Shown: one piece after another, positions 40,362 to 50,920 of the stretch
How positions within the stretch are numbered: the stretch's first letter is position 1
Layout: every line of letters starts with the position of its first letter
Source of the DNA: Actinomycetes bacterium
GTDB lineage: Bacteria; Actinomycetota; Acidimicrobiia; Acidimicrobiales; Palsa-688
Length of the DNA: 64,000 nt
Direction: 5' to 3'
Assembly (NCBI GenBank): GCA_021811865.1
Contig: JAKAQB010000011.1
Span: forward strand, 5,641-69,640
Position numbers and translations under genes: made by a program
Notes under the pieces: model-generated
What the model was told of the DNA's origin: nothing
Database searches by the model: none
What the model saw: only the letters and a program-made list of their open reading frames with translations

Positions 40362-40850
40362 TCACATCCCGGCCGGCAGGCCAAGGTCCCGTGCAATCAG
40401 CATCCGCTGTACTTCGGAGGTGCCCTCGCCGATCTCGAGGATCTTCGCGTCCCGGTAGAAGCGGCCAGCAGGCGTGTCGTTCATGAAGCCGTAACCACCG
40501 AAGATCTGGGAGTTCTGCTTCTGCTCCTCCGACCCGAAGCAGTAGATGGGCATGGTGCCGAGCCCCACCGCCGCCTCCAGGGTGATCGCGACGGAGGAGT
40601 CCACGCGCGCCAACTCCTCGAGCGCCACGGCCAGCGCCAGGTAGTCGCCTCCCATCCCGCCGTAGTGCTCCGGGAACGGCAAGCCGAAGAGGCCGAGGTC
40701 TCCCATCTTGGCGACGATCGGATAGGGGAACGCCTCCCGCTCGTAGTACCCGGCGATCACCGGGGCGATCTCCTGGCGAGCGAAGCGCTCGACGGTGGCG
40801 CGAAGTTGGGCAAGCTCGGGCGGAAGGTCCACGGCGTCGGCGAGCGTCAC
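40362..40850 (-). pseudogene. Internally deleted acyl-CoA dehydrogenase
   Basis: 162-codon frame. The N-terminal part ([40 protein letters not shown], about 110 residues) is joined directly to the C-terminal end ([40 protein letters not shown]). Acyl-CoA dehydrogenases have about 380 residues; the middle 220, holding the FAD-binding core, are missing in frame. Without them it is almost certainly inactive. Its ATG overlaps the HMG-CoA lyase stop, so it was the last gene of a leucine degradation operon (isovaleryl-CoA dehydrogenase by position). Confidence 0.75.
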
Positions 40851-41788
40851 AGGTCCGCCTCCGCTGGGCGGGTCAGGGCCTGCACCACTCGTGACGGGCT
40901 TGCGCGGCCGAGGATGTCAGCCAGCCATCTGCTCGCAGCGGCGAGAGCCGTCAGGTCGACGCCGGTGGCGACTCCCAGCCCGTCGAGCATCCACACCAGA
41001 TCCTCGGTGGCGAGGTTGCCAGTGGCGCTCCTCGCGTAGGGGCAGCCGCCGAGACCCCCGGCGGAAGCGTCCACCGTGGTGACGCCGGCCTGGATGGCGG
41101 CGAGGGTGTTGGCGAGAGCCTGGCCGTAGGTGTCGTGGAAGTGCACCGCGATCCGCTCTGGAGGCGTGCCGGCGTCCCGAAGTGCCTCCAGGAGGGCCGT
41201 GACGTGACCGGGAGTGGCGACGCCAATCGTGTCGCCGAGGGACACCTCCTCGCAGCCCATGTCCAGCAGGCGACGGGTTACGACGCCGACCGCTGCAACT
41301 GCAACCTGGCCTTCCCACGGATCACCGAAGCACATGGAGATGTAGGCCCGGACACCGATGCCCTCACGCCGCGCCGTGCCGACGACCGGGTCGAAGGTGG
41401 CGAGCGACTCGTCGAGGCTGCGGTTCAGGTTCCGCCTGGAGAACGCCTCGGTAGCGCTGGCGAAAACGGCGATGTCTCGGGCTCCCGCGGCGAGCGCCCG
41501 CTCCAAGCCGACCATGTTGGGGACCAGCACCGGATAGCGGACACCCTCATCCCACTGGAGAAGGGCGAAGAGTCGCTCCGCATCGGCGAGCTGGGGCACC
41601 CATCGGGGCGACACGAAGCTCGTGACCTCGACGGTGGACAGCCCGGCGGCGACCAAGCGGCGGATCAACTCGGCCTTCACCTCCGTAGGGACGGCGAGTG
41701 CCTCGTTCTGCAACCCGTCCCGGGGGCCAACCTCCCAGATGCGCACGGACGCCGGCAACCCTGGCAGCGGAGAGATGCCGTAGGTCAT
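40847..41788 (-). CDS. Hydroxymethylglutaryl-CoA lyase
   Basis: 313-residue TIM-barrel lyase that cleaves HMG-CoA to acetoacetate and acetyl-CoA, the last step of leucine degradation. Diagnostic segments: [20 protein letters not shown] with the metal-ligand aspartate, [72 protein letters not shown] and the catalytic-cysteine loop [16 protein letters not shown]. It overlaps the carboxylase alpha stop and the next start by 4 bases each. Confidence 0.93.
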   Translation of the reverse strand: MTYGISPLPGLPASVRIWEVGPRDGLQNEALAVPTEVKAELIRRLVAAGLSTVEVTSFVSPRWVPQLADAERLFALLQWDEGVRYPVLVPNMVGLERALAAGARDIAVFASATEAFSRRNLNRSLDESLATFDPVVGTARREGIGVRAYISMCFGDPWEGQVAVAAVGVVTRRLLDMGCEEVSLGDTIGVATPGHVTALLEALRDAGTPPERIAVHFHDTYGQALANTLAAIQAGVTTVDASAGGLGGCPYARSATGNLATEDLVWMLDGLGVATGVDLTALAAASRWLADILGRASPSRVVQALTRPAEADL

Positions 41789-43827
41789 ACGTCGCTCCGG
41801 GTCGCGCCGCTGCCACCGGCCGGTCCGCTACGGTGCAGGACCACCTCGGCCAGGACCTCGTCAAGGGCGACGGTCTGGCCGGGCACCACCCGCAGCTCCG
41901 CGATCCTCCCGGAAACGGGCGCCTCCACGGCGTATTCCATCTTCATGGCCTCGACGGTGACGACGGGCGCCCCTGCCTCGATCGGGTCGCCGGCAGCGAC
42001 GTGGACAACCCGGACCGTTCCGGGCATCGGCGAGCGGACCGACCCTCCGCCGGCGCCGGCGGAGGCCGGCCCGCGGCGGTCCATGGCCGCGACGGCGCGC
42101 ACCGCCCAGGTCTCGCCGCCGGCGCCGAGCCAGGTGGTGGGCCCGTCCTCGACCACCAGCCACCGGCGCGACGAGCCCGCAAGGACCACGTCGAGGCCGC
42201 CGGGGACGCCAGGGACGGGGCGGGCCGACGCCGGCACGGGAGCGGCCGAGCCCACCCGTACGTGTGCCGCCGGCGGGCTCCCCACGACTCCGACATCGGA
42301 GCGCCGCGCGCCACATTCGAACGACCAGACGGTCTCGGCATGCGCTCCGACCCGCCAACCGCTCGGCCGGTCCCAAGGGTCGACGACCGGACCGGGCGGC
42401 TGCAGCGACACCAGCCGGTGGAGGGCGGCGACGGCCAGTACGTCGTCGGGTGTGTCGACCTGGGTGAGCGCCGCCAGGTTCCTGTCGATCAGCCCGGTGT
42501 CGAGGCGGCCGGCGACGACGTCGGGGTGGGTGACGAGCCGGCGCAGGAAGCTCAGGTTGGTGGTCAAGCCGAGGACGGTCGTGGCACCGAGGGCAGCTCG
42601 AAGGCGTGCCAGGGCCTCGGCGCGATCACGCCCGCAGGCGACGATCTTCGCCAGCATTGGGTCGTAGGCGGTTCCCACCTCGTCTCCGGCGGCGACCCCG
42701 GTGTCGATCCGTACACCGGGAAGGCCATCCGGCTCCTGCCAGGCCAGCACGCGACCGGATGCCGGCAAGAACCCCCGTCCCGGGTCCTCGGCGTACAGTC
42801 GCGCCTCTACGGCGTGGCCGCTCATGCCCACGCCCGCCTGGTCGAAGGCGAGGGGTTCGCCGGCGGCTACGCGGAGTTGCCACTCGACGAGGTCCAGCCC
42901 CGTGACGGCCTCGGTGACCGGGTGCTCGACCTGGAGCCGGGTGTTCATCTCCATGAAGAAGTACTGATCAGGCCGCTCGGCCGGCAGGATGAACTCCACC
43001 GTCCCCGCCCCTACGTACCCCACCGACATGGCGGCTGCGACGGCACTTGCACCCATCGCCTGCCTGGCCCGGGCGTCGAGCACGACCGACGGGGCCTCTT
43101 CGACGACCTTCTGGTGGCGACGCTGGAGGCTGCACTCCCGCTCGCCGAGGTGGATGCAGCGGCCGTGGGCGTCGGCAAGCACTTGGATCTCGACGTGGCG
43201 GGGCCGGTCGACCCACTGCTCGACGAGAAGGGTTCCGTCCCCGAAGGCTCCGAGGGCCTCCCGACGAGCCGCCGCGATCTCTGCCGGCAGCGCGTCGGGG
43301 TCCTCCACGCGGCGCATGCCCTTGCCCCCGCCGCCGGCGCTCGGCTTGAGCAGCACCGGCAGGCCGATCTCGATCGCGGCGGCGGCCAGCGCCTCGTCGG
43401 AGAGCCCAGCCCCACCGCGGCCGGGCACCACGGGCACCCCGGCACTCGAGACGGTCTCCTTGGCGCGGATCTTGTCGCCCATGGCCCCGATCGCCGACGC
43501 GGACGGGCCGACGAACACGACGCCGGCAGCAGCGCAGGCGGCGGGCAGCGCGGGGTTCTCGGAGAGGAAGCCATAGCCGGGGTGGACGGCTTCCGCCCCG
43601 GTCGAGAGCGCTGCACCAACGACCGCATCGACGTCGAGGTAGCTCTCGGCTGGCGGTGCAGGACCGAGCCGGACCGCGAGGTCGGCCGCCCGCACGTGGC
43701 ACGCCCCGGCGTCGGCATCGGAGTAGACGGCGACTGCCTGGACGCCGAGGCGCCGCAACGTCCGGATGATCCGCACCGCTATCTCCCCCCGGTTGGCGAC
43801 CAGCACCGTCCCGAACACCGGGTTCAC
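41785..43827 (-). CDS. Biotin-dependent acyl-CoA carboxylase alpha subunit
   Basis: 680-residue subunit with biotin carboxylase domain ([23 protein letters not shown]-grasp [34 protein letters not shown]), a middle beta domain, and a C-terminal biotinyl domain with the modified lysine in [12 protein letters not shown]. Placed between a carboxyltransferase and HMG-CoA lyase, it most likely serves 3-methylcrotonyl-CoA carboxylase in leucine degradation. Propionyl- or geranyl-CoA carboxylase is possible. GTG 43827 overlaps the beta-subunit stop. Confidence 0.92.
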   Translation of the reverse strand: MNPVFGTVLVANRGEIAVRIIRTLRRLGVQAVAVYSDADAGACHVRAADLAVRLGPAPPAESYLDVDAVVGAALSTGAEAVHPGYGFLSENPALPAACAAAGVVFVGPSASAIGAMGDKIRAKETVSSAGVPVVPGRGGAGLSDEALAAAAIEIGLPVLLKPSAGGGGKGMRRVEDPDALPAEIAAARREALGAFGDGTLLVEQWVDRPRHVEIQVLADAHGRCIHLGERECSLQRRHQKVVEEAPSVVLDARARQAMGASAVAAAMSVGYVGAGTVEFILPAERPDQYFFMEMNTRLQVEHPVTEAVTGLDLVEWQLRVAAGEPLAFDQAGVGMSGHAVEARLYAEDPGRGFLPASGRVLAWQEPDGLPGVRIDTGVAAGDEVGTAYDPMLAKIVACGRDRAEALARLRAALGATTVLGLTTNLSFLRRLVTHPDVVAGRLDTGLIDRNLAALTQVDTPDDVLAVAALHRLVSLQPPGPVVDPWDRPSGWRVGAHAETVWSFECGARRSDVGVVGSPPAAHVRVGSAAPVPASARPVPGVPGGLDVVLAGSSRRWLVVEDGPTTWLGAGGETWAVRAVAAMDRRGPASAGAGGGSVRSPMPGTVRVVHVAAGDPIEAGAPVVTVEAMKMEYAVEAPVSGRIAELRVVPGQTVALDEVLAEVVLHRSGPAGGSGATRSDV

Positions 43828-45458
43828 ATCCTGAACACGCCGTAGGCCACGGGGCCGAGCGGGGCGCCGCTCACGGCGGAGAGCGCCAGCCCGAGGACGG
43901 TGCGGGTATCGGCGGGGTCGATGACTCCGTCGTCCCACAGCCGGGCGGTCGAGTAATAGGGGTTGCCCTGCTGCTCGTACTGGCCTCGGATGGGCTGCTT
44001 GAAAGCCTCTTCCTCCTCCGCCGACCAGGCTTCGCCCCGGGCCTCGACCTGGTCGCGGCGGATCGTGGCGAGCACCGACGCCGCCTGCTCGCCTCCCATC
44101 ACCGAGATCCGGGCGTTGGGCCACATCCAGAGGAACCGGGGGGAGTAGGCCCGCCCGCACATCGAATAGTTGCCGGCGCCGAAGCTCCCGCCGACCACGA
44201 CGGTCAGCTTCGGGACCCGGGCGCAGGCCACGGCCGTCACCATCTTGGCGCCATGCTTGGCGATGCCACCGGCCTCGTAGTCCCGACCGACCATGAACCC
44301 GGCGATGTTCTGCAGGAAGACGAGAGGGACGAGACGCCGGTCGCACAGCTGGACGAAGTGCGCTCCCTTCAGCGCTGACTCGGAGAACAGCACTCCGTTG
44401 TTGGCGACGATGCCGACGGGGTGGCCGTGGACCCGGGCGAAGCCGCACACGAGCGTGGGCCCGTAATCGGGCTTGAACTCGGCGAAACGGCTTCCGTCCA
44501 CGATACGGGCGACGACCTCCCGCACGTCGTAGGGAGTGCGAGGGTCCACCGGGACCACGGCGTAGAGGGACACGGGGTCGACTGCCGGCTCCTCGCTGGC
44601 GACGACCTCCCATGGGGGCGCTGGCGGGCGGGGCAGGGTGGCGACGATGTCCCGCACCATGCGGAGCGCCTCGGCGTCGTCGGCGGCGAGGTGGTCCACC
44701 ACACCCGAGCGCCGGGCGTGGAGCTCACCGCCGCCGAGCTCTTCCGCCGTCACCTCCTCACCGGTCGCTGCCTTCACGAGTGGCGGGCCACCGAGGAAGA
44801 TGGTCCCCTGGCCGGCGACGATGACGGCCTCGTCGCTCATGGCCGGCACGTACGCACCCCCGGCAGTGCAGCTGCCGAGCACCGCGGCAACCTGGGCCAC
44901 GCCCATGGCCGACAGGGTCGCCTGGTTGTAGAAGATGCGACCGAAGTGGTCACGGTCGGGGAACACCTGGTCCTGCTCCGGGAGGAACGCTCCGCCGGAG
45001 TCGACCAGGTACACGCACGGCAGCCGGTTGTCCAACGCGACTTCCTGAGCCCGCAGGTGCTTCTTGACCGTCACAGGGAAGTAGGTGCCTCCCTTGACGG
45101 TGGCGTCGTTGGCGACCACCACGCAGAGGCGCCCGGCGATGCGCCCGACGCCGGTGATGATCCCGGCGCCCGGTGCCTCCCCGCCGTGGAGGTCCCATCC
45201 CGCCAGCGGGGACAGCTCCAGGAACGGTGATCCCGGATCGACCAGCCTGTCGACGCGCTCTCGGGGGAGGAGCTTTCCCCGCTCGGCGTGACGCAGCCGG
45301 GCGGCCTCGGGACCGCCGAGGGCGACGCTCGCGAGACGGTCGCGCAGCTCGCCGACGAGCCGGCGGTGCGCCTGGTCGTTCGCCTGCGCCGCTCCTGCCG
45401 AAAGGTCGGCCCGGCTGGCGAGGACCGGGTCACCCTCCTCCGCCCCGGCCGCGGTCAT
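43824..45458 (-). CDS. Acyl-CoA carboxylase beta subunit (carboxyltransferase)
   Basis: 544-residue carboxyltransferase with two crotonase-fold halves. [60 protein letters not shown] and [20 protein letters not shown] are typical of methylcrotonyl-CoA carboxylase; [20 protein letters not shown] and [20 protein letters not shown] lie in the C-terminal half. The 'LPEQDxVFPD' segment is characteristic of the MCC group, supporting a leucine role over propionyl-CoA. ATG 45458 is 16 bases after the hydratase stop. Confidence 0.92.
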   Translation of the reverse strand: MTAAGAEEGDPVLASRADLSAGAAQANDQAHRRLVGELRDRLASVALGGPEAARLRHAERGKLLPRERVDRLVDPGSPFLELSPLAGWDLHGGEAPGAGIITGVGRIAGRLCVVVANDATVKGGTYFPVTVKKHLRAQEVALDNRLPCVYLVDSGGAFLPEQDQVFPDRDHFGRIFYNQATLSAMGVAQVAAVLGSCTAGGAYVPAMSDEAVIVAGQGTIFLGGPPLVKAATGEEVTAEELGGGELHARRSGVVDHLAADDAEALRMVRDIVATLPRPPAPPWEVVASEEPAVDPVSLYAVVPVDPRTPYDVREVVARIVDGSRFAEFKPDYGPTLVCGFARVHGHPVGIVANNGVLFSESALKGAHFVQLCDRRLVPLVFLQNIAGFMVGRDYEAGGIAKHGAKMVTAVACARVPKLTVVVGGSFGAGNYSMCGRAYSPRFLWMWPNARISVMGGEQAASVLATIRRDQVEARGEAWSAEEEEAFKQPIRGQYEQQGNPYYSTARLWDDGVIDPADTRTVLGLALSAVSGAPLGPVAYGVFRM

Positions 45459-45474
45459 GGCCGGAGCCGTGCGC

Positions 45475-46239
45475 TCAGCGCCCCGTCCATACCGCTGGGC
45501 GCTTCTCGATGAAGGCGTTGATGCCTTCGTGGAAATCCCCGCTGCCCATCGCCAGCGCCATCGCCCTCTTCGAAAGATCCCATCCGACCGCTTCGTCGCG
45601 ACCGAGGCTGCCGAGCAGGGCGCGGCGGGACTCGCGAACCGAGACCGGAGCGTTGGCCGCGACCCTGGCGGCCAGGGAGCGGGCGCCGTCGAGTGCCCCG
45701 CCGGCGGGCACCAAGTGGTTGACCAGCCCGAGGCGGTGGGCGGAGCCGGCGTCCACGGCGTCGCCGGTGAGGACCCACTCCATGGCGGCGTTGAGGGGGA
45801 TCCGTCGCGGCAGCCGGAACAGGGCGCCACCGGCGGCGGCGAGGCTCCGCTTGACCTCGGGCAGCCCGAAGCTTGCTGCTTCGGACGCGACCACGAGGTC
45901 GCATGCCAGGACGATCTCGGTGCCTCCTGCGAGGGCTGGTCCGTCGACCGCGGCGATCAGCGGTTTGGTCCGCTCCCGCCGGGTGATGCCGGCGAACCCA
46001 CCCCGCTCGGTGGCCAGCTCGGCCGCCCGACCGGCCCGGATCATCTTCAGGTCGGCGCCGGCAGAGAAGACGGGAGGCACGCCTGTCACGATCCCGACCC
46101 AGAGCTCGTCGTCCTCCTCCAGCCGGTCGATTGCTGCCTCGAGGCCCTGGGCCACCACGTCGTCGACGGCGTTGCGAGCCTCCGGCCGGTTGATGGTGGC
46201 GACGAGGATACGACCCTCGATGGCGACTTGGACGCTCAC
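45475..46239 (-). CDS. Enoyl-CoA hydratase/isomerase
   Basis: 254-residue crotonase-family protein. [40 protein letters not shown] and the oxyanion-hole region [20 protein letters not shown] are visible. [20 protein letters not shown] provides the second active-site loop. In this operon it is probably methylglutaconyl-CoA hydratase, which follows the carboxylase step. GTG 46239 overlaps the SDR stop (GTGA). Other short-chain enoyl-CoA substrates are possible. Confidence 0.88.
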   Translation of the reverse strand: MSVQVAIEGRILVATINRPEARNAVDDVVAQGLEAAIDRLEEDDELWVGIVTGVPPVFSAGADLKMIRAGRAAELATERGGFAGITRRERTKPLIAAVDGPALAGGTEIVLACDLVVASEAASFGLPEVKRSLAAAGGALFRLPRRIPLNAAMEWVLTGDAVDAGSAHRLGLVNHLVPAGGALDGARSLAARVAANAPVSVRESRRALLGSLGRDEAVGWDLSKRAMALAMGSGDFHEGINAFIEKRPAVWTGR

Positions 46240-47015
46240 GGCTTGGGCTGCAGGCGGGCACCGCCGTCGATGCGGATGGTCTCGGCGTTCATGTAGCTGT
46301 TGGTGAGGAGCTCGACTGCCAGGCTCGCGAACTCCTCGGGCCGCCCCAACCGGGCTGGGAACAGGACGTCGCGCTCCAGCTTGGCCTTGAGCTCGGTGGC
46401 GTTGCCGCCGAAGTCGTAGATCGGTGTGTCGATCATCCCCGGGGCGATGGTGTTGACCCGGATGCCCACGATGGCCAGGTCGCGAGCCAGCGGCAGGGTC
46501 AACCCCACGACACCACCTTTGGAGGAGGAGTAGGCGACCTGGCCGACCTGGCCGTCGAAGGCAGCCAGGGAGGCCACGTTCACGATCGCCCCGCGCCCGC
46601 CGTCCTCGTCCGGTTCGTTGCGGCTCATCGCGCTAGCTGCCAGCCGGGCCACGTTGAAGGTCCCGACCAGGTTGACCTCTATCACCCTGCGGTAGACGTC
46701 GAGGTCGTGGGCGGAACCGTAGCTGCCGTCGCGCCCGATAGTCCTGGTCGCCCAGCCTATGCCAGCGCAACTCACCAGAGCGCGAAGCGGAGCCATCTCG
46801 ACGGCGGCGTCCACGCCAGCAGCGACCTGAGTGGGATCGGTCACGTCCGCATGGGTGAACAGCCCTCCGACCTCCTCTGCGAGCGCCTCTCCCCGCTCGT
46901 CCTGCACGTCGAGCACCACGACCCGGACAGCCCGAGCCGCCAGGGCTCGCACGGTCGCCTCACCGAGACCTGACGCGCCCCCGGTGACCAGCGCGGAACT
47001 GCTGGAGAGGTCCAT
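46236..47015 (-). CDS. Short-chain dehydrogenase/reductase
   Basis: 259-residue SDR. The NAD-binding loop is [20 protein letters not shown], catalytic residues lie in [20 protein letters not shown] (Ser and Tyr) with [17 protein letters not shown] (Lys), and the end [19 protein letters not shown] is classical. The overall sequence resembles type II 3-hydroxyacyl-CoA dehydrogenases (HSD17B10-like), used in branched-chain amino acid breakdown. It is the first gene of the leucine operon; the promoter lies in the 249-base gap 47016-47264 shared with the exopolysaccharide cluster. Confidence 0.88.
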   Translation of the reverse strand: MDLSSSSALVTGGASGLGEATVRALAARAVRVVVLDVQDERGEALAEEVGGLFTHADVTDPTQVAAGVDAAVEMAPLRALVSCAGIGWATRTIGRDGSYGSAHDLDVYRRVIEVNLVGTFNVARLAASAMSRNEPDEDGGRGAIVNVASLAAFDGQVGQVAYSSSKGGVVGLTLPLARDLAIVGIRVNTIAPGMIDTPIYDFGGNATELKAKLERDVLFPARLGRPEEFASLAVELLTNSYMNAETIRIDGGARLQPKP

Positions 47016-47159
47016 TCCCGAACCCTACACAAGGTGCCTGGAGCACAACATGCCTGGATCGGAACTACTTAGCGCGCGGCTGCCGTCCGACCACGAAGCG
47101 TGAACGACGGCGCCCGGAGGACCATGGGAGAAAAGCCGGTAAGCGCCCTAGTTTCCCCT

Positions 47160-47188
47160 TTGCTAGCGGCAGGTCACGTAGGTACAGT
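47160..47188 (+). promoter_or_regulatory. Candidate promoter of exopolysaccharide cluster
   Basis: TTGCTA (47160-47165) and TACAGT (47183-47188) are 17 bases apart and lie 77 bases before the ATG of the priming transferase. It is the only sigma70-like pair noticed in the gap. GAAGAGG just before the start is a probable ribosome site. Confidence 0.4.
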
Positions 47189-47264
47189 TCAGAACGTCGC
47201 TCGGAGAGGGGGGACCGCCCCTGCTGCCTGCCGGTGACTCTGTGTGGCGAAGAGGTAACCGACG

Positions 47265-48809
47265 ATGGCCCTGACAGTCCCCGATCCCTTGACCTACCCG
47301 GATGCACTCCTCGACGTCTCGGGGATGGCCGGAGGTCCAGCGCTCGTCGAGGGGGCCGGCGGCGAGGTCGCTGGCATGGGGCGGCAGGCCGGTGTCGTCG
47401 TCCGCAGCGTGCAGTCGTCGCTGCGCCGCCGTTCGGCGCTTCCCGCGCTCGTGACCTCGGACGCGATCGCCCTGGCAGCGGCGCTGTTCCTCGGGCTCGA
47501 GGCGGACTACGTCCTTCACGGCCAGTCCGCAGCTCTGGTCGCCGCCAGCAGCCTGCCTTATGCCACGGTCTTCGGCCCACTGTTCTGGGCCTATGGGCTC
47601 TACCGGCGGCCCCGCCGGCGACTCGTCGCCTCGATGTTCCCGGATCTCAACCCACTGTTCCACGCCGTCCTGCTGAGCAGCCTGCTGCTCCTCGCCATCT
47701 CACCCCGGGCGCACCAAGTGATCGGTCTTCCTCTGATCGGCCTGGGGGAGGCTTTCCTCATCGGGGTCTCCGCAATGGTCACGGTGCCAGCCGCCCGGGT
47801 CGCAGCCCGCTCGGCGCTGGGGCCTTCGAGGAGGAGGTCCAAGGTCCTCATCGTCGGATCGGGCCGCATCGCCGATGTCGTCGTGCAGCGCCTTCGGGCG
47901 GTCAATGGCACGGACATCGTCGGGTGCGTGGACGACGGCACCGCGGTGCCCATCTCGCCGCATGGCCCTCCGCGCCTCGGCCGTCTAAGCGACCTGTCGG
48001 GGATCGTGAGGGACTACGACGTCGACCACGTCGTCGTAGCCTTCAGCCCGACAGCCGGATCGACCCTCGCCAGCCTCCTGCGCTCGCTGGCGGACGATGT
48101 CCGCATCTCTGTGGTCCCAAGGCTGTTCGACCTGCTGACGATCAGGAGCCACGTCGACGACCTGCACGGCATGCCTGTAGTAGACGTGGCCCCTCCAGCC
48201 CTCGGACCCGCTGACCGCTTCGCCAAGCGGGCGCTCGACCTGGTGGCGTCCGCCGCCGGCCTCGTCCTGACGCTCCCCTTGACGATCCTCATCGCAGTGG
48301 CTGTGAAGGCAACTTCACCAGGTCCGGTCCTGTTCCGCCAACCGCGGGTCGGCAAGGGGGGCAAGCCCTTCCGCATCAACAAGTTCCGGACCATGCGGAC
48401 CGGGGCCGACAGGGAGCGGCTGAGCCTCGCCGGCGCCAACGAGGTGGATGGGCCTCTGTTCAAGGTGCGCGACGACCCGCGCATGACCGCCATCGGGGCG
48501 TTCCTCCGCAAGACGAGCCTGGACGAGCTACCGCAGCTCGTGAACGTGCTACTGGGCCACATGAGCCTCGTCGGACCACGACCGTTCGTGCCGTCGGAGG
48601 CTGAAGCGATCGACGGCTGGGCATCCCGACGCTTCACCGTCCGACCAGGCATCACCGGGCTCTGGCAGATCTCGGGACGTAGCGACCTTCCCTTCGACGA
48701 GCTGTGCCGCCTCGACTACTCGTACGTGGCATCCTGGTCGCTCTCGTGGGACCTGCGCATCCTCTGGAACACCCCCGCCGCCGTGCTCCTGCGCCGCGGC
48801 GCATACTGA
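47265..48809 (+). CDS. Exopolysaccharide priming sugar-phosphate transferase
   Basis: 514-residue polyprenyl-phosphate glycosylphosphotransferase that starts polysaccharide synthesis by putting a sugar-phosphate on undecaprenyl phosphate. N-terminal membrane helices (about 60-150) are followed by a CoA-binding-like domain (KVLIVGSGRIADVVVQRLRA) and the C-terminal bacterial sugar transferase domain: FAKRALDLVASAAGLVLTLP, VGKGGKPFRINKFRTMRTGA, TSLDELPQLVNVLLGHMSLV and FTVRPGITGLWQISGRSDLP. First gene of the cluster on the plus strand; ATG 47265. Confidence 0.93.
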   Translation: MALTVPDPLTYPDALLDVSGMAGGPALVEGAGGEVAGMGRQAGVVVRSVQSSLRRRSALPALVTSDAIALAAALFLGLEADYVLHGQSAALVAASSLPYATVFGPLFWAYGLYRRPRRRLVASMFPDLNPLFHAVLLSSLLLLAISPRAHQVIGLPLIGLGEAFLIGVSAMVTVPAARVAARSALGPSRRRSKVLIVGSGRIADVVVQRLRAVNGTDIVGCVDDGTAVPISPHGPPRLGRLSDLSGIVRDYDVDHVVVAFSPTAGSTLASLLRSLADDVRISVVPRLFDLLTIRSHVDDLHGMPVVDVAPPALGPADRFAKRALDLVASAAGLVLTLPLTILIAVAVKATSPGPVLFRQPRVGKGGKPFRINKFRTMRTGADRERLSLAGANEVDGPLFKVRDDPRMTAIGAFLRKTSLDELPQLVNVLLGHMSLVGPRPFVPSEAEAIDGWASRRFTVRPGITGLWQISGRSDLPFDELCRLDYSYVASWSLSWDLRILWNTPAAVLLRRGAY

Positions 48810-48842
48810 TCCCCGAACCCCCCGCCTGACGCCCCGAGACCA

Positions 48843-49820
48843 GTGAGCACCCTCTTCGTCTGCAACACGGGAGGCCACCTCGTCGAGCTCCTGTCGCTGG
48901 CCGAGCGGCTGCCGTTCGAGCGCGGGGAGGAGCTCTGGGTGACCTTCGACGACGCGCAAAGCCAATCACTGCTGCGAGGACGGGATGTCGAGTTCATACG
49001 CTATCCCTCTCCGAGGGACCTGCGGATAACGGTTGCCAACACCATCGCTGCGATCAAGCTGCACCGTCGCCGGCGCTTCACCTGGGCAGTGAGCACCGGT
49101 GCCGGTGTCGCCGTCTCCTTCCTTCCGGTGGCCCGGGCGCACGGTACCCAATGCCACTACATCGAGAGCGCGACCCGAGTCACCGGTCCGAGCATGACCG
49201 GTCGCCTCCTCGCGGCGGTACCTGGCATCGGGTTGCACACCCAAACGACACAGTGGTCTGGAAGACGTTGGAGCTACGTCGGATCCATCTTCGACGGCTT
49301 CGAGGCCGTGGATGCCGCTCCGGCGCGTACCCACTCGGTCGCCGTGAGCCTCGGCTCCTCACAGACCTTCGGCTTCCGCCGGCTCGTCGCAAGAGTCGCC
49401 AACATCCTTCCCCCCGGATCCGAGGTCCTGTGGCAGACCGGGAGCACGACAGTCGAGGACTTGGGTCTACCGGCGGTCCCCTACCTGGCCGCCGGGCAGC
49501 TCGAGGCTGCGTTCGCCACCGCTGACGTCGTGATCGCCCACGCGGGCGTGGGAACGGCCCTGACAGCACTCCGGGCCGGAAGGTTCCCGATCCTCGTTCC
49601 CCGAGAGTCGGGCCACGGCGAACACGTCGACGACCACCAGGTCGAGGTCGCGACCGAGCTCCAGGCACGGGGGCTCGCCCTCTGCCGTACGGTCGACGAG
49701 CTGTGCTCCGACGACCTCATCACCGCCTCGAGCCGGAGGGTGCAGCGCACCGCCTCACCACCCACCTTGGACCTCGGCCGAAGGTGCGCTCCTGTCGGCT
49801 TCGGTCACCCACGTCTGTAA
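48843..49820 (+). CDS. Alg14-Alg13-like fused glycosyltransferase
   Basis: 325-residue protein with an Alg14-like half (LFVCNTGGHLVELLSLAERL, CHYIESATRVTGPSMTGRLL) and an Alg13/GT28-like half (VAVSLGSSQTFGFRRLVARV, EAAFATADVVIAHAGVGTAL and LVPRESGHGEHVDDHQVEVA). In bacteria such pairs transfer the second sugar onto the lipid-linked primer; the fusion order is Alg14 then Alg13. GTG 48843 is 33 bases after the priming transferase. Its 3' end overlaps the convergent glycosyltransferase by 66 bases. Confidence 0.85.
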   Translation: MSTLFVCNTGGHLVELLSLAERLPFERGEELWVTFDDAQSQSLLRGRDVEFIRYPSPRDLRITVANTIAAIKLHRRRRFTWAVSTGAGVAVSFLPVARAHGTQCHYIESATRVTGPSMTGRLLAAVPGIGLHTQTTQWSGRRWSYVGSIFDGFEAVDAAPARTHSVAVSLGSSQTFGFRRLVARVANILPPGSEVLWQTGSTTVEDLGLPAVPYLAAGQLEAAFATADVVIAHAGVGTALTALRAGRFPILVPRESGHGEHVDDHQVEVATELQARGLALCRTVDELCSDDLITASSRRVQRTASPPTLDLGRRCAPVGFGHPRL

Positions 49821-50852
49821 CCGCCGTAGGAAGGCGTCGAACCTGAACGGCTCCGCCGCCGAGCGGAGCTCGGGAGGCGACCAGGTCATCTCGTGGATCC
49901 GTCGGAGTGCCTCGGCCCAGGTCGCCACTTGGAGATCGGGGAGGAGTAGCCCGTCCTGCCCGTGCACCACCGTCTCCAAGGCGCCGCCGGCACCGATCGA
50001 AATGACGGGTCGTCCGGACCAGTGCGCCTCGACTGGAGCGAAGCCGAAGTCCTCCACGCCTGGGGCGAGGACGACAGAGGCCTCGGTGAACAGGCTGGCC
50101 ATCTGGGAGTCGTCGACCCTGCCCAGGAACTCCACGCCCGAAGAGGACAGTCGCTCCAACGACTCGCGCTCGGGCCCCTCCCCCACGACCCGGATCGGGA
50201 TCTCCGCATGGATGGCGGCTCGGACGGCGACCTCCACGTGCTTGTACGGAAGTAGGCGAGATACGACGAGCGCCTGCGGGCGCGCCGGCATCGGCTGGGG
50301 ATCCGCCGGAAGGTGCGCGGTCGCGACCGGCGGATAGATGAGTCGGGCCGTGCGGGAGTAGGTGTCGAGGATGCGTCGCTGAGTCACCTTGGAGTTCGCG
50401 GCGTAGGACACAGCGCGGGCGGCGGCGCGCCGATCGAGGTGCCGTACAAGGGCACCGGGAGGACCGGCAGCCATGCGTCGCAGCCCTCCCTCCCCGTATG
50501 ACAGCGGCCGGTAGAGGAACCGCGGAGGTGTGTGGCAGTAGACGAAGGCGCGAGGGTGGTGCACGTGATGGGCGAAGGCGGAGCTGGAGACGACCACGGT
50601 GTCGAAGCGGGACAGGTCGAGGGATGAGAACACCAGGGGGAAGATCGGAGCGTAGAGGCGGAATGCCCGGGGCCGGATGAGCCAACCCGACGATGCCCGC
50701 ACGTCCAGGTCCCGGAACTCTGCGAACGTCCCGTCTGGTTCGTAGACAGACGTGTAGATCGGAGCGTCGGGGTACGCCAGCGCGAGCTGCAACACCAGCC
50801 GCTCCGCGCCGCCGGTCTGCGTCAGGAAGTCGTGGACGAGAGCGACGCTGAT
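49755..50852 (-). CDS. Family 1/4 glycosyltransferase with non-canonical start
   Basis: GT-B glycosyltransferase of about 365 residues. The N-terminus HDFLTQTGGAERLVLQLALA is the typical first block, and VSRLLPYKHVEVAVRAAIHA, FLGRVDDSQMASLFTEASVV, APGVEDFGFAPVEAHWSGRP and VHGQDGLLLPD form the nucleotide-sugar domain. No ATG, GTG or TTG lies in frame before the HDFLT block; a TAG occurs at 50882-50880. ATC at 50852 or CTG at 50870 may be used, or the start codon has mutated. A TTG at 50795 would cut the conserved block. The end is convergent with the Alg14-Alg13 gene. Confidence 0.75.
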   Translation of the reverse strand: MSVALVHDFLTQTGGAERLVLQLALAYPDAPIYTSVYEPDGTFAEFRDLDVRASSGWLIRPRAFRLYAPIFPLVFSSLDLSRFDTVVVSSSAFAHHVHHPRAFVYCHTPPRFLYRPLSYGEGGLRRMAAGPPGALVRHLDRRAAARAVSYAANSKVTQRRILDTYSRTARLIYPPVATAHLPADPQPMPARPQALVVSRLLPYKHVEVAVRAAIHAEIPIRVVGEGPERESLERLSSSGVEFLGRVDDSQMASLFTEASVVLAPGVEDFGFAPVEAHWSGRPVISIGAGGALETVVHGQDGLLLPDLQVATWAEALRRIHEMTWSPPELRSAAEPFRFDAFLRRLQTWVTEADRSAPSAEVQGGW

Positions 50853-50889
50853 CGGTGGAGTGTAGGCCAGCCTCCACCACTACACTGCT

Positions 50890-50899
50890 ACAGTACTGT
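50890..50899. promoter_or_regulatory. Ten-base perfect palindrome between divergent transferase genes
   Basis: ACAGTACTGT lies in the short gap between the glycosyltransferase at 49755 and that starting at 50921. A single ten-base dyad can occur by chance; it is noted because its position suits a divergent operator. Confidence 0.2.
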
Positions 50900-50920
50900 G
50901 GTCATGAGGTGCGCAGGGCG

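Noticed and set aside
41698..43845. 715-codon open frame on the plus strand
   Set aside because: Antisense to the carboxylase alpha gene and made of the Gly/Asp/Val/His composition typical of antisense frames in GC-rich DNA.
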